Shown here: piece by piece, positions 46,018 to 58,705 of the stretch
How positions within the stretch are numbered: position 1 is the first letter of the stretch
Layout: each line of letters opens with the position of its first letter
Source: Diplodia intermedia
Lineage: Eukaryota > Ascomycota > Dothideomycetes > Botryosphaeriales > Botryosphaeriaceae
Assembly (NCBI GenBank): GCA_021495925.1
Contig: JAKEKT010000012.1
Span: 434,001-498,000 of the forward strand
Reading direction: 5' to 3'
DNA: 64,000 bases
The notes under the pieces: generated by a model
The model's input: the letters and a program-made list of their open reading frames with translations, nothing else
Databases searched by the model: none
What the model was told of the DNA's origin: nothing
Translations under genes and position numbers: made by a program

Positions 46018-48354
46018 TGTGATGATTTGTTTTGGATTTGTTGTGGTGGTTCGTGAAGAAGGAGTGGACGGCTAGGCTAGATGGATGGGTTCAAACGAGG
46101 GACTGGGAGGAGCTTGATGCCGGGAGAGAAGACGGCAAGAGCAGAGCGTATTTATCTACGGTTGGCGTGAGTAGGGAGGGTTGAAGACGGTGGTCTTTGC
46201 TTGCCGATATAAGCGTACGAGGGTATAGCCCAACGGCCCGTACCCCGTGCAAAGCCAGAAATGAGGGTTACCGATGCCGCGAGATAAACACAAACGCAGA
46301 GCGGGGATTTCAGGGAGGCTGCCGTTGTGCCGGCAGGGTTTGGAGAGACGTTTGTTGATCTGAGGCATTCAGGCGAATGCTGGGTAAAGTCTCGAAGGCT
46401 GGCCAGAAGGCACCAAGCAGGCCCGTCCGCGGTTGGTACACGGACCGTTGCGGGTCGGATCGACGGTTGACTGAGTCGGCATCAAAGCTTAAGAGGGACA
46501 AGAGTAACGTTGCAATTTGGACTGAGTCTCACCACAGCGTGTCTAACCCGAATAGACCGAAAAACGGGACATCTTGATAGATTATAGTTTGTTGTGGTGA
46601 AGATCTCCTCGGGTCGACGACGTCTATCGTTCGCGGCGCAGGGCGGGATGCCGATGGCAGATCTGGAGCGCAAGCACGCAACGAGAAAAGGCCGGATCAA
46701 TGGAATTCGGCAACGCAGAGGTTGAATCTGTCCGTCGCTACAGCACAGTGGCAATCTGGGTATAGGAGAGAGGGTGGCAGACAGGGCGGTAAAAGTTGGC
46801 GGCGTGGACGGGCGATGGACCACCATGGGTCCCGGGCGGTAAGGCACCCACAGCCAAGAATTCCACCGCCCCTCCACGCCGCCATGACGGTGGATGTTCC
46901 CGTGAGGTTGCAAGCTCCATGGACGATTGCCGAATTCAGGATCTTCATCCGATGTTGGTGCGCGTATGTATTTCCGTGGACGGCATGTTGACTGGGGTTT
47001 CAAATTTCGGCGACGGAAGCCATGGCGGTCGGCGGTGATTGCAGGTGCATTCCGAAGCTTGCCCGACGGATTTCCCGAGCAATTGCTACGGTCATTCCGT
47101 TGGTACATGATAGGTAGTTTGGTTCACCTTTCCAGGTTGAAGCGGAGACTCGATCCCGTCCCTGGGGAGATCAGGCGGCGGCAGCAGCGGGTCCCGAGCG
47201 ACCAGTGTGGGACGACGAGCCATTGGTAGCCTGCTCAAGCTTGGGGGCGAGCTGCAAGCGGCCATCACTTCGACGCTAGGCTACTTGCAGCCTTTGAGCT
47301 GCCTTCTAGAACCCCCGCGATAGTCCAAAGAGAATCGTGGAAGAGCGCAGATGATGCACGGACGGAGGGGTGACGGGCCTTATAAAGACGTCGATCCCGG
47401 AGATAGCGAGACTGATGACTTCCGGTGCTAGAAACACAAGCCATTCGTCTGCGCGCCCACAGGACAGCGTCGAAGGGACAGAGCCTATGCCATGGCTGTA
47501 ATTGTTGCCCTGTAGTCGCTCTACATCGTGTCGGCTGATGGACCAGTGAGAGGAGAAAGCGAGAACGGGGAAGCTGACATAATCGAGGAACCAACTCCGC
47601 AGCCTTCAACTCCGGATCCGCACCTTAGCCCCTCGCTAGCTCACCCATCGCACTCCTCGCCGCCTCCGCCGTCACTCGCCACTGTCGCATCCTCCCTGAA
47701 TGACTCTTCGTGCGAGTCAGCCATCCCATGCCTGCTCATCGTCATTCCCGCCGAGTCCAGGCCAGCTCCTGTGTTAGCTTCTATCCGTCCGAACGCTACG
47801 TCATCCTGCGAGCTTAAGAAGAAGCTCACTCAGAGCCGCCTGGTAGCGAATCCGACGCCCTCGAAGGGACACATTGAGGACCTTTGTAGAAAGATGACGG
47901 CCACAGAGGCCTTGCATGTTCTCATGGACCCGGTATTGGCGAGTGACCCCGGTAGCTGGACGGTCGCATGAATAATGCGGTGGCGAAAAGTTGGGCCATC
48001 AAGCGGAACAGTCCAGGAGCCTGGCTCTGAGGAAGAGAAACGGGAAACATTACTCGCCAGAGGCAAGAGACGGGACGGACAACGTTGCATGTGCGCGGAT
48101 ACACCGCCAGAGCACTGGTATCAGAGGTGAGTTGCTAGAGTGTAGTCGAGCAGATGAAAAATGTAGAAGACCGAATTAGAATAATCTCTGCAGCTAGCTT
48201 TCCCAATCCAAACCAAGCCGTCTCCAACCACGTCGCAGACGTCTGGACAGCAGTTAACCAAAAACAACACCATCTCCACCACCCACGTTACTAGAACGTG
48301 TATGCATACCGAGGGGAAACCCAGCTCCCCGCTCCCCCCCGCGCGCCCTCGAGT
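46018..48354. other. Intergenic region, nothing recognised
   Basis: This is 2.3 kb between the CFEM gene and the next minus-strand gene. Frames at 46482-47108 (minus, 208 codons) and 47528-47971 (plus, begins with GTG) lack domains and overlap frames on the opposite strand. They are not called. Confidence 0.5.
46149..46156 (-). promoter_or_regulatory. TATA-like GATAAATA element of the CFEM gene
   Basis: The minus strand reads GATAAATA about 130 bp before the CFEM start codon, in a pyrimidine-rich leader context. Position and sequence fit a fungal TATA box; the GATA core could alternatively serve a GATA factor. Confidence 0.4.
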
Positions 48355-49533
48355 TCAAACAGCCCCCACCACCTCCATCCGATCATCCCAACCCCTCCCC
48401 TCCCTATCCCTCCCCTCCCCTCCCGCCTCCCCGAACGCCCCCGCCGGGATCCACGGCACCTCCCAAAACCCCTGATCGATCCGCTCCCCGTACCCCAACC
48501 CATCCGTACACATATCGCCGCCCGACGGGCCGACGTGGGGGCAATGCACCGCCGGCCGCAGCGCCAGCATCGGGCCATGCACCATGCGACACAGCAATGT
48601 ATCCAGCCCCATCTCGTCGGCGCCGCCGAACCTGACCTGGCCGCCCGTCAGGAACGCCACGCACGCGGCCTCGCTCGCGTACTGCCTGTTTTTGTTACTG
48701 TTGCTGCAGTGCGCCTCGTGCTCGGCGCAGATGGCCCGCGCCATCTCCGCCGTCGCGTGCGCCACGGCCGCCGTCACGTTGCCCGCGAAGCGCGCGCGCG
48801 CGACGCGCCCCAGCGCCCCGCCCACGAAGGCGCCCCAGTGCCGGAACGTCGCGTCGTACTGCCGCGCCCGCCCGCACGCGTCGAAGAGTGTCCACGCGTG
48901 GATCTCGAGCGTGAAGGGCGCGCGCCAGAAGGTGGGCGAGGTGAAGTTCATGAGGATGGCGGAGGCGGCGACGGCGGCGGGGGCGTCGTCGTCGCTGGAG
49001 GGGGAGGGGGGGAGAGGGAAGGCGGCGAAGTGCGTGACGGTGTAGCCGGTGGGGATGCCGAGGAGGGTGAAGGAGCGCGTGCGGTTGAGCTGGGCGAAGA
49101 GCGAGAAGAGGTATTCGGTGTTGAGCTCGATGCCGGTGAAGGTGCGGGTGATGTCGACGCGGCCGCGGATCGAGGGGCTGAGGAGGGTCGAGTTGATGAC
49201 GGGGGCGAGGGAGAGGGTTTGGTCGAAGATGCGGGTTTGGAGGGCGTAGAGGGAGGCGAGGGTGAAATTGGGGGTGGTGATGGTGGTCGTCGTCGTGGCC
49301 GGGATGGAGGTCGGTTGACCTGGGACGTTGGAGAGGTAGAAGGCAAAGATTGAGATTGCGAGAAGGGCGATTGCAAGGAGACTACGTGATGGTTAGCGTC
49401 CAGGTGCTATCTTTGGCGGAAAAGCCATTTACCCAAGCTTGTTGCGGCCAACGATGGGTGCTCGTCGTACCGCACCTAAGCGAGGATCCTTCCAAATCGG
49501 GAATGTGGTAGAGCGAAGGCCACCTGTGACCAT
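48355..49533 (-). CDS. Single-pass glycoprotein with Cys/His-rich module
   Basis: Two exons, 49533-49433 and 49381-48355, giving 375 aa. The 51-bp intron begins GTAAAT and ends CGTAG. A basic 33-residue N-terminus (VRRAPIVGRNKL) precedes one transmembrane segment, LLAIALLAISIFAFYL, suggesting a type II protein with a lumenal or extracellular C-terminus. The exposed part has several NxS/T sites (NFT, NST, NRT, NFT, NVT). The C-terminal half carries the spaced motif HCSNSNKNRQYASEAAC, then TLLCRMVHGP, then HCPHVGPSGGDMC. This pattern recurs in uncharacterised fungal secreted or membrane proteins. I cannot assign a function. The first exon was chosen because the long exon has no upstream in-frame ATG before the helix. 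Confidence 0.75.
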
Positions 49534-50047
49534 CTTTCTTGCCTGTGTTGTTCGCCGTATGTGAAGGTAGCTGGAAAGAACATTGCGATTATGCCCTCCA
49601 TGAGCAGATGCGCTCTACTTATACTCGGCTCCTTGTAATTCACTCAAGTGTCTGCATGACTTCATGAGGGAGTTCCTTGGTAGTGATGTTTGCTCACTAA
49701 ATATAGCGAGGGTGGCACAAGCTGAACTTGGCATCTCGACAACGTCATTGGAAGGCTGCATTTGCGAGGGAATCTTCATGTCTCCTCATGTCCGGTCGAC
49801 TTCTGAAACAAGAGGGGAGACAAGACCATCTCTTCCTCCTTCCCGTGACAAATATCCGCCCGGCCCAGACCTATTTCGAGAAAATGCCAGCGCATCATCA
49901 GGCAGACATCACCAGCCTTGTTCGTACAAAGGTACTGCTTGGATTCGATATTCGGAAAGTCCTAGACGGCTGCGGAAGCCTTCTGTTCCCTCCCTCCCCT
50001 CCACAAAAGTAACAAGCGATGCAAACACACACAGACACACACAACCC
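49534..50047. other. Short gap between two membrane-protein genes
   Basis: These 514 bp hold the presumed promoter of the 375-aa glycoprotein gene and the 3' UTR of the next gene. A CACA-rich stretch near 50025-50045 is the only feature seen. Confidence 0.5.
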
Positions 50048-52455
50048 TCACAGCTCCACCTCATACCTCCTCCTCCACCTCAACGCCCCCTCCGCACCCA
50101 CCCTCAACACCCCCACATCCCCCTCCGGCCTCGCATCCCCCACAAACCCCGGCAAACGATCCAACAACGCCTCTTCCCCCTCCCCCTCCCCACCATCCTC
50201 TCCTCCCCCCAACCGATCCCCCGCCCCGCCGACCCCAACCAACCTCCCCACCTCCCACGCCCCCATCGTCCCCCCACCACCATCCGCCTTCACCGCCGTC
50301 GTCCACCTCGGCCTCAGCGCCGCCCGCACCAAGACCGCCCACAACGCGCCCAGAAACGCCGCCAGCAGCGCGCTCCCCGCCGCCGCGCCCGCCAAAGGCA
50401 TCACCACGCCCGCCGCGGCGACGCCTTCGTCGACGGCGACGGTCAGACTGCCGCCGTCCGATCTCCCGGTCGTCGTGAGGAGCCAGAGCTCGTTCGCCGT
50501 GTAGGCGGCGGCGGTGAAGGCGGTGGTGATGAGGGCGTGGTGGGTTTGGGCTTTTTCTGATGATGATGACGATGATGACGACGACGATGGTGATGATGGT
50601 GATGACGATGGTGATGGTTGCGAGTAGAAGAAGATGTCCAACCAGGACCGCACGGTCGCGCCCGGGTCGAGGACACTGCGGTAGGTGGTGGTGGTGGTGG
50701 TGGTGGCGGCGGTTTGGGGGCTGAGGCTGTTGTGCGGGTCCCACCGAGGGGGCGGCTGGGTGGTGGTAGTCGCGGCGTCGGCGGCGGCGACGAGGCAGTA
50801 GGCGCGCGGGTCGCCGTCGCCGGTGCGGTGGGGGAAGAGCTGGGCGGCGAAAGGGGGGACGATGTCTTGGCAGATGGCCGGTGCGGGGGCCGGGTGGGAG
50901 GGGTCGCGCGCGGTTGTCGTCGTCGCGCCGGTCCGGTTGAGGTAGGCGAGGTAGGAGGGATCGCTCATGGCGTCGGGGAAGGAGCCGTTGCCGAAGAGGG
51001 CGAGGAAGAGGGTCGTCAGCGGACCCTTGGCGGGGACGTCTTCGAGGATTTCGGCGGCGGCGCGGTTGGGATCGGGTGGTGGGGTGTTGGTGCCGGGCGC
51101 TGATTCTGGGTATGTGTCCAGAAGGGGCCCGGGGAGGTTGCCGTTGGAGTAGTTGGGGAGCTCGAAGTAGCCGATGGTGGTCTGCGCGGAGACTTTGAAC
51201 ACGCCGTCCTCCCATGCGTTCTCGTCGCGCCGCGTTAGGTGCATGTAGAAAGTTTCATCGACGCCTTGCCGGTTGCGGGTGTTTTGGATTTGGGGGGTGA
51301 GAGCGGCGCTGGATATGCATGCGCTGATGTTCCAGTGTTGGTACCATCGGTCGGGATTGGCGTAATCGTACTGGTACTTGACGAAGCGTGAATCGTGCTG
51401 CGTGGTAAAGCAGCCGTCCGGTGCGTCTTCAGCGGCTATCTCCTCGTACGCGACCGTCGTGTTGACTCGCGGCGCGTAGGCCTGATTGAACCCGGTGTTG
51501 AAGCCGTACGGCAGCTGTGCGATGAAGGGATCTGATAGCCTATCGAGGTTCTCCAGTCCCAGGCTGTATTCCTCATCACGAGCACAGCGTTGCTGCCACC
51601 TAGTCATGTTTTCCCGTGTCTCACTCATCCAGAGACGCGGCTTGCAGTCTCCCGGTTGCCAGGTGGCCATTGCCTTGCGTAATGAAACGGTCGCTCTATC
51701 CACGTACATGTTGTTCCCAGGTACAAGATCCGAGACGTGGGCAATCTGGATGCTGTATTGTACCTCCGATCCGTAATCCCAGCTGGGCCTTTTTGTTTCC
51801 GAAAGTGGCTTGAGGAAACCCTGCTGGACTGGGTAAATTGCCAACCCTTCACTCATCAAGTCAGTAGTCTGGAGAATAATTCGACCCAACCACACTCACC
51901 CAACATCGTCAACACGATTGCTACCCGGAGAAGCTGGCTGCCATGTCTGGCCCTGTAAGAAGGAGACAGAAGTTTCACAAGAACACGCGGGCTTCTCCAG
52001 CCCTCATCTACAAGTGTTGCCGTCTGTCTCAAGGTGAAGTTTGGGCGTTGCGCATGGTACTGCGCAGAAGGCACAGCTGCGTAGGCGATTATAGCGGCAG
52101 TCGTTGGGATTGTAAGCATGGCGGCGACGGTGGACAACACCAGGGCGCCATGCAACCATCGAGCAGCGACATGAAGCTCACTGAACGCCCAGTAATCTTT
52201 CTCCTGTTTCTCTTCCGAGCCAAAGTGGGGCCTACGTCCGATAAGGCAGATGATGACCCAAGAGCTGATTGCCAATGCTGAGTAGATGGCTAAGATGAAG
52301 TAGAAATAAGCGCTTCCGCTCTCCAATTGCACTGCGTTTTTCCTGTTTGGGCTATCGTGAGACGAGCCATCTGTGCTTAGCTGTCGAGGAAGCTGCTCTA
52401 ACTGGTACTGTTGGGCCCGTTGATTGCTTTCATAGTAGTCCGGCGGCTGATCCAT
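50048..52455 (-). CDS. Large multi-pass membrane glycoprotein, DUF3176-like layout
   Basis: Two exons, 52455-51900 and 51828-50048, giving 778 aa. The 71-bp intron begins GTGAGT, contains a CTGAC branch site and ends CCCAG. Residues 1-45 are a polar cytosolic tail. TM1 is near 50-73 (YFYFILAIYSALAISSWVII) and TM2/TM3 near 96-126. A large exposed region of about 480 residues with NxS/T sites and paired cysteines follows. A Ser-rich stretch is encoded by a GAT/GAC-type repeat, and a final TM (LLAAFLGALWAVLVRAAL) precedes a basic-acidic tail. The layout (N-terminal TM cluster, big ectodomain, C-terminal TM) is that of fungal DUF3176-type proteins, but the match is architectural only. It lies head-to-tail with the 375-aa glycoprotein gene. 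Confidence 0.75.
50556..50622 (-). repeat. In-frame GAT/GAC microsatellite (poly-Ser)
   Basis: An imperfect GATGAC/GATGGT triplet repeat encodes a Ser-Pro-rich stretch in the 778-aa membrane protein, just before its C-terminal domain. It is likely polymorphic. Confidence 0.75.
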
Positions 52456-54230
52456 GATCAGAGGTCACCATTGCTGACGGGTAAGGGCATCATTTACAAC
52501 TGCGTCGCCGCCGGGTCCTATGGCAGCTAAATAAACGAAATATTCGATATGTGATTGCTCTCAAATGTACAAAGTGATGATACAACAAAAATTCCCAAAA
52601 CAGAAGCCCAGGCATGACACTCGACTTGGCAAGGTAGGACAGCTTCCCTGTTGGGGCCATCATCCGTGTAGTCGGTTAAATGTTGCCGGATATGGGGATC
52701 GCTCAATGCTTTCGCTTCAGCCTGTACTTGCAATGACCAGGGGTGCGTTATCAATGTCTACACTGCAAGCCTGGCGCTGCGCGCGCCATACGTGTTGCAA
52801 CCGAGATCGTGTTGACGTCATGAAGAAACACCAGAGAAGAGAAGACTCATGCGCAGTGCAATATATTCGCATACTTTGATCGCAAATAGAAGGATGGCAG
52901 TAAATTGCGCTTCGATGGTCCGCTCAGTTTCCATGTCAGAAGCATTCTGGTTGAGCAACTTTCGTTACAAGCCAATCGGACCAAATGCTGGTGCCGATAA
53001 GTGCCGTGTCCTTCGACGTGTTCTCACCACAACGCAGTTGCTGGGATGATAGAGGCTATGAGACATTAATTCTTCTCAATAAATTGGAGGACAACAGGGC
53101 AGGTAAAACATCGCTTTTGAATCCATCATCTGTGTTGAGGAAACACGAGTGGGGACTCGCGAAAATAGTGTTACGACGCTCGAGTACCGGAACGACTCCC
53201 GCTATACCGCCTTATACGGACTTTCCGAAGGACAGAGCACTATATCCTCGTACTCTGCAGTCATGTGTTTCACCATGAAGGATAGTGCGAAACCTTGTAG
53301 ATCAGAGCGCTGTGCTACAGACGCACCCTGCGTTGCAGCCAGTAGTATTGCCCGGGTGTCAGTTCGAAGGGTCAGGCGTTGTTGAGATAGATGACAGCAA
53401 AAACAGAAGCTATGACGAAAGATTTTGAGTTTCCTCTATAATTGCGATCGTCTCAAATTGAGCACAAGTAAAGTGCGGGGGCATACGGGATGTTGACACA
53501 CGCTCGAGAGGTTTCCTTCTTGTCACTTTACTTGACAATCGACTATTGCTATTCCACTGGCGACACGAGGAGAATAGTATGACATCTTCTTGCGACACGT
53601 GATTATGGCAATATAACAATGAAGTAGTTGACCTCTGACTATTCATCTCAAATACAATTCTCGCTAAGTGTGTATCTCTGATCCTCGCAAATCTATAAAA
53701 AAAAATTACACATGTGCTGCTCTTATGACAACAATCAACATCCCAGGTGATCCAAGCAGTGCCGATGGAGCACTTCCTAAAGACACCGACTGGGGATCGC
53801 CAGGACCGCCGCGGCGTGGCTTGCCACCTCCTCGCTCGCCAGGTCGACACCGTCACGTGGACCTCTTCACGACAAAACACCAGAACTTTTCTCCCAACGC
53901 CGGAAAGAACCGTAGCTGCGGAATGATCGGTGGTGGGGAGATGATTCGGAAGGAAAGCAGACAGAGCTCCCGGGGTGCACAGCACCAAAAGACTCTCGAA
54001 AGCAGCCGACTCCATGCGCCTTTCTCTCTCTGAAAGAAGGTACGCCAGCGGGACACGCATCGCGGTCAGCGCTGTTGAGGCGGGTTGCGGAGTTTATGAG
54101 TGGAAGAACAATGAAAAAGGAGCGGAGGGATGGAGCGAACTGCGAAGTCAAGGGTTAGTTGTCTGCGTTGCGGAAAAAGACGTTGGGTAACTTACAAGTG
54201 TCGCACCCCCGTGCTTCTACTTTCATGCGT
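52456..54230. other. Intergenic region, nothing supported
   Basis: This 1.8 kb is AT-richer than its surroundings. The ATG-initiated minus frame 53410-54060 (216 codons) shows no domain and lies 171 bp beyond the cupin stop. It is not called. Confidence 0.5.
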
Positions 54231-54922
54231 TTACCACCAGCTGTTGGAGATGTTGTCCTGGACGACGGCGAGCCTCCAGATCTCGACGAGCGGGCCGTCC
54301 TTGCCACCCAGCGGGTCGTGCTTGGGGCAGGCGACTTTGCTCATGTTCTTCTGGATCATCTTCATCTCCTTGGGGTTGAACGCCCTGGGCTCGCAGTTGT
54401 CGCGCTTGCCGCTCTTCTAGATGGATGTCAGTCTGTGTGATGATGAATGATGGATGGCTGATGATGAAACGTACCTCGGGGAGGAAAGAGATGTGTTCGT
54501 AGTTCTCGGCGTTGACAACGCAGTGGCTGACACCGGCCTGTCGTTGTTCGTTAGCGACGAGTCGTTACGGCTGGAAGAAACTGATGGAGACGTACGGGAT
54601 ACACGATGATGTCGCCGGCGGAGAGGTAGACCATCATGCCGGGGGGCGGGCCGAACTGGGTGCCGCCGACGAGCAGCTGACAGCGGCCCCTGACGACGGC
54701 GTGCATCTCGTGCAGGGTGGAGTTGAAGATGGGCGTCTTGTTGACCTCGTTGTGGCCGTCCGGGTGCCAGCGGTTGCGCTGGATGATGTTGCGGAGCTCG
54801 CCAATGGCCATGGTGGTGGAGAAGGCGGCGCGGTAGACCAGAACGGGCATCACGTTGTTGGGCGAGTCCGAAGTGGGATCGAAGCGGTAGAACTCGGGCT
54901 CTTGGGGGAGGGAGTCGGCCAT
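54231..54922 (-). CDS. YjlB-like cupin protein
   Basis: Three exons, 54922-54596, 54537-54475 and 54416-54231, giving 191 aa. Introns of 57 and 58 bp have GTACGT donors. The single cupin barrel is recognised from motif 1, NSTLHEMHAVVRGRCQLLVG, and motif 2, GDIIVYPAGVSHCVVNAENY, which spans intron 1. The order and spacing resemble the bacterial YjlB cupins. The C-terminal third (PRAFNPKEMKMIQKNMSKVA) is a helical extension ending NISNSWW. Metal binding through His/Glu of the two motifs is likely. The enzymatic role, if any, is unknown. No signal peptide is seen, so it is probably cytosolic. A TATA box lies about 95 bp upstream and paired E-boxes about 240-310 bp upstream. Confidence 0.85.
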
Positions 54923-55017
54923 TGTGATGGAATGGTAGAGTGGTTTGTTGGTGTACAGGAGAGAGGAGCTTGGCGGAGTGGTGATGGGTGCTGGACCTAG
55001 AGCGTTCGCCTGGAGAG

Positions 55018-55023
55018 CTTATA
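55018..55023 (-). promoter_or_regulatory. TATA box of the cupin gene
   Basis: The minus strand reads CTTATAAGC about 95 bp before the cupin ATG, a good core-promoter position. Confidence 0.5.
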
Positions 55024-55159
55024 AGAAAGCAGACTCGGGAAGCGCCGGCCTCACGCCAGTGCAGGCCTTGCGGTTCCGCTCTGCCGATCCGGCGTTATCA
55101 GCGTGCCATGTTTCTCTACGCCGGAAGCGGCTAGGGGTGGTGCTCGGATTGACTCCGTT

Positions 55160-55231
55160 CCACGTGGGAATTGCAAGCCAACCGCCCGTGCTAAACGCGT
55201 CCGTCCCCTGCGGAGCATGTTTCCCACGTGG
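55160..55231. promoter_or_regulatory. Inverted pair of CACGTG E-boxes
   Basis: CCACGTGGGAA at 55160-55170 and its exact inverted copy TTCCCACGTGG at 55221-55231 flank a 50-bp spacer. Both contain the palindromic CACGTG bound by bHLH factors such as Pho4 and Cbf1. They lie about 240-310 bp upstream of the cupin start codon. Confidence 0.5.
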
Positions 55232-58200
55232 CAATTTAAGGTTCACCCGTGTGTTAGTGGCTCTACGGTGTTATTCCACGAACCGGACGGTGTAGCGGAG
55301 GCGCCGCGCGCAGTTAGCACTGTTAGGGTCCTCGCCGGGGCGAGGGCCGGCCGCGCCGTTTTAGCCCAGGTTGGGTGGCCGGCGGACAAACGGAGGCGTC
55401 GCAGGCGCGGGCGGCTACGGGCGAATAGGCAAGGCCCGCGTTATATTCGAATCTTGGAGAGTCGTGCCAGACACAGCGGAGACGCGCCCGGCCGCCGCAC
55501 TGGGCGGCGGCACCCCCTTGCTCCCGGCAAATGGGAAGCACGAGCCTGGTCGCTTAGGGCGCGCGCGGAGGCGCACTGGGCCATCTAGCAGATCTGCCTA
55601 ACAATAGGCGCTGCAGAACACGGTGTTTTTGTGGCCTGATGACGGCACGGGCCCGAGGGATGCTGTGACACCACTGGCGCAGTCCCTTCTCATCAACTGT
55701 GATTGCTGCTTCGTGTATCATTGACGCAACGGGCAGTATCAGGGTGACAGTCCAGATCTGGATCTCGTGTCGCAGGCGATCGTGGAGGGAAGTGGGTTCG
55801 AGTTGCCCAAACGAGAGTCCCGGGCGGGTCGGCAGATCCGAGCAGATCCACGCGCTGCACCGCACTCTATTGGAAACAGGACGCATCTCGTCCATCTGGC
55901 AGCGTGCATGAAGGATGCATCTGCCAGGGCTGCCCTCGCAGGCTGCAGAAATCCCTCGTCGCACGTCTGTGCCGCACGACATACGCCATGCATTTTCCTG
56001 ACTCGAGCACAGGTACGTACCTTTGCCTCTCCGACCCTTCCCGAGCTCAGACTCAGCCCTCCAAGATGAACACACGATCAATCCTCTCCCACGAGGCAGA
56101 CCGTTCGATCGACATGACTCTGGCGGAGGCGGCCCGAGGGACTCACCGCGTGGCAGCCATGCGGCGCTAGCAGTGCCCCTTACCAACCATGCCCCTTACG
56201 TCGACGCGAACGCGAACGCTGCTGTTCGAAGGATTGGGTCCCACACGATAGCGCTCGCCGAGGCGTGGACAGATCGAGCTGACCATGCTGCAACGAGCCC
56301 AAATAGCCTTGCGTCAGCGGGCGCCGAGGCCACACCGTGGCGCTGGCACATCGACGATTGTCCTTTTTGGCGCCGGCTCGACTGGACACACGTGCTAATC
56401 CCCGCGCCTCAGGTGAGCTGCCTCGTGGCTCTCAAGCGCTGCCGCCGCCGTGATGACGCCGCCAGATCGCAAGCCACCCTTTTCCACTTCTTGACTCGGG
56501 CGGTGGGACCTGCCCTCGTAAGGTCGAGACACACCCACCGGCACCACCACTACTGCTCGCGGACGCTGAAGTCAACTAGACGGTCCCACACTCACCGCCT
56601 GTGGACCCGGGGGGCGCAGTCTTTCCATTGGCCATGGGCCGTCCATGGGAATTCGAGAAGAAACTGTCAGAAGGCGCCTCCTGCCAACGCGGCTGATCAG
56701 CGCTTGCTCCGGCATCCAACGAGCGTTGGCAGCAAGTGATCATCGACTACACCTCGCTGAACTCCGAACGCCCCTGACGTCGCCCACGTCCGAGCGTTTG
56801 TTCCATTCACCGCACAGCGTCCTTCGAGAAGGGCGTTTTTTTGCGTGCGGTAAACTAAGTTCCCACCTACTCCAAAGGATGATTCCTGCGCATGGACAAC
56901 GTGCCTGCCCCGATCCGTCGTCGGCAAGCGAAGACAAACCTACACACCCCAGCCCTGCTGAATGCTTAGCTACCTATACCCAGCTCTGGGCATTCCAACC
57001 CCGCCCTCAGCTTACTACTCCCCTTGGCGGCATCTGCGGCACACGTCCTTCCCCCTCGGGCGAAGTTCCCCAAACCATCCCAGGGATCTTCCATCATCAT
57101 CAAACGCGGTTCCCCGACGCGCTTTGGCCGCTCCCCTCCGCGCGCATCGTGCCATCGTGGATCGGAGAGAGCGAGAAAGAGGGCAAAAGAAATCAGTGTG
57201 CGTGCTTTCGAGCGTAAGGCGAGAACACCTCGACCCACTCATTTTACCGGTGGGGTCACCCTCCCTCCCTCCCTTCCCCTTCGACGCGGCTCCGCGGATC
57301 CGCTTTCCCAGGAATCCGAGGCCACGAGATTATTGCGACTCGGCAATCTTCGCGACTTTCGTAACCCCACCAACAACTCGTCACAGAGAGATCAAAACAG
57401 GGGTGGGCGTGACGATGGGACATGGGGAAGCGAAATGTCCGAGCAAGGCGTGTGTGCGCGTGTATGCTTAAACACACCACACGTACCTCGGGGGCCATTA
57501 TTCTCCTCGAAAACCTTGTTCCTCGATCTAGACCTTCAGCCCCCAACGGGCCGTGGCTGTGGCTGGATCGCGGCGGGCTCGCAAGAACTGCTCGCAAAGG
57601 GGAAAAGGGAAAAAGAAAAAACAAAGAGGTGGAGTTACGCGAGCGGACGATTTCGGAAAAGCCGGACGAGCGCTGGGTAGCCGACGATCTCCGGGCCCAC
57701 GCGGGCGTACTAGTACGTACCCTCGCGGCGCTGGTTGGTGGGAATCAACATAGCCAGGATGGATAGGAGAAGCATATGGGAGAAACACGAGCAGGTATCA
57801 GTGGGATGAAGCCGCCCTCGGTGATGGGTCCGGTGTTTGTTGGGAGGGAAGGAAGACAAGGCTCCACCACTACCCACGGGTGAGGATGGGAAGGAAGGAT
57901 GGAAAGGGATGTGCCGGGGACGTCCTTTCCGCCGCGGCAAGCAGGTGCTCAGCTCTCAAATGGCGCCGCAGGGCGTGCGGCCAACCGCGTGGCTGCACTG
58001 TCCTTTTTTCCCCCCTTCCCACGCGCGCGAAGCCGTGCTGATTTGGCCCTTGGACCGGACTTCGCGCTTGCGGCGCGTCGCGTGGCTCATGGCCGCGAGT
58101 CAAGAGATCCGGCTGGCGCCCCGCCGTTAGTACCTTCGAGGTCACAGTGCTTATGGCTGGGGCCGAGGGCGTGGGAGATCGCCAGTCGGCAGGACAGCTG

Positions 58201-58705
58201 CGGCTGGGCTGATTAAGGTCGTACTTCGGCGCTTGGTTGTGTGCTCGTCATGCAGGCAGTCCGATAGCCTGTTGGTGTCGACTTCGACGACGCGCTGCGG
58301 GGGGCTTCGCTGAAGGGGCCAAGGGCTGTGGCCCGGCCGTCCCGAAAGAGTGGGTACAGCGGTGAATGGGATGGGGGCAGTCGAGCTCCCCCTCTCTGTC
58401 GAGTCGAGTTCCCAAGATCGGAAAATCCTCACCTCGAGATTCAAGGGGCTTCATGCTGGGGCTCTGTGAAGCAACCTCCATGAGAGCGAGGCTTGCATGC
58501 AATACTCGGTTCAAGGCATACAGTTGATCCGATCCTGATGTTTTAGCATGGTGGACTACAGTAGCGTATCGCGGCTCTACCGTCGAAGTGTCAAGTGTGC
58601 ATGTCGAGTGCGGCTCCGCCCACGCCTTATCCGTTAAGAACACTGACATGTCCGACCCACAGTCAGCCGCAGCTCCACACAATAGCATCTGTGATATCCA
58701 TGTCG

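Larger units (their letters stand above)
54923..58705. other. Cupin 5' flank and gene-poor interval
   Basis: Apart from the cupin promoter elements, 3.8 kb of GC-rich DNA contains only mutually overlapping frames without domain signal. Examples are minus 55554-56186 and plus 57024-57680. Confidence 0.45.

Noticed and set aside
46482..47108. 208-codon minus-strand ORF
   Set aside because: No domain, mixed codon use, overlapped by frames on the opposite strand.
47528..47971. 147-codon plus-strand frame rich in Ser/Pro
   Set aside because: Begins with GTG, no homology, no supporting splice structure.
53410..54060. 216-codon ATG-initiated minus-strand ORF
   Set aside because: No domain; compositionally random and close behind the cupin 3' end.
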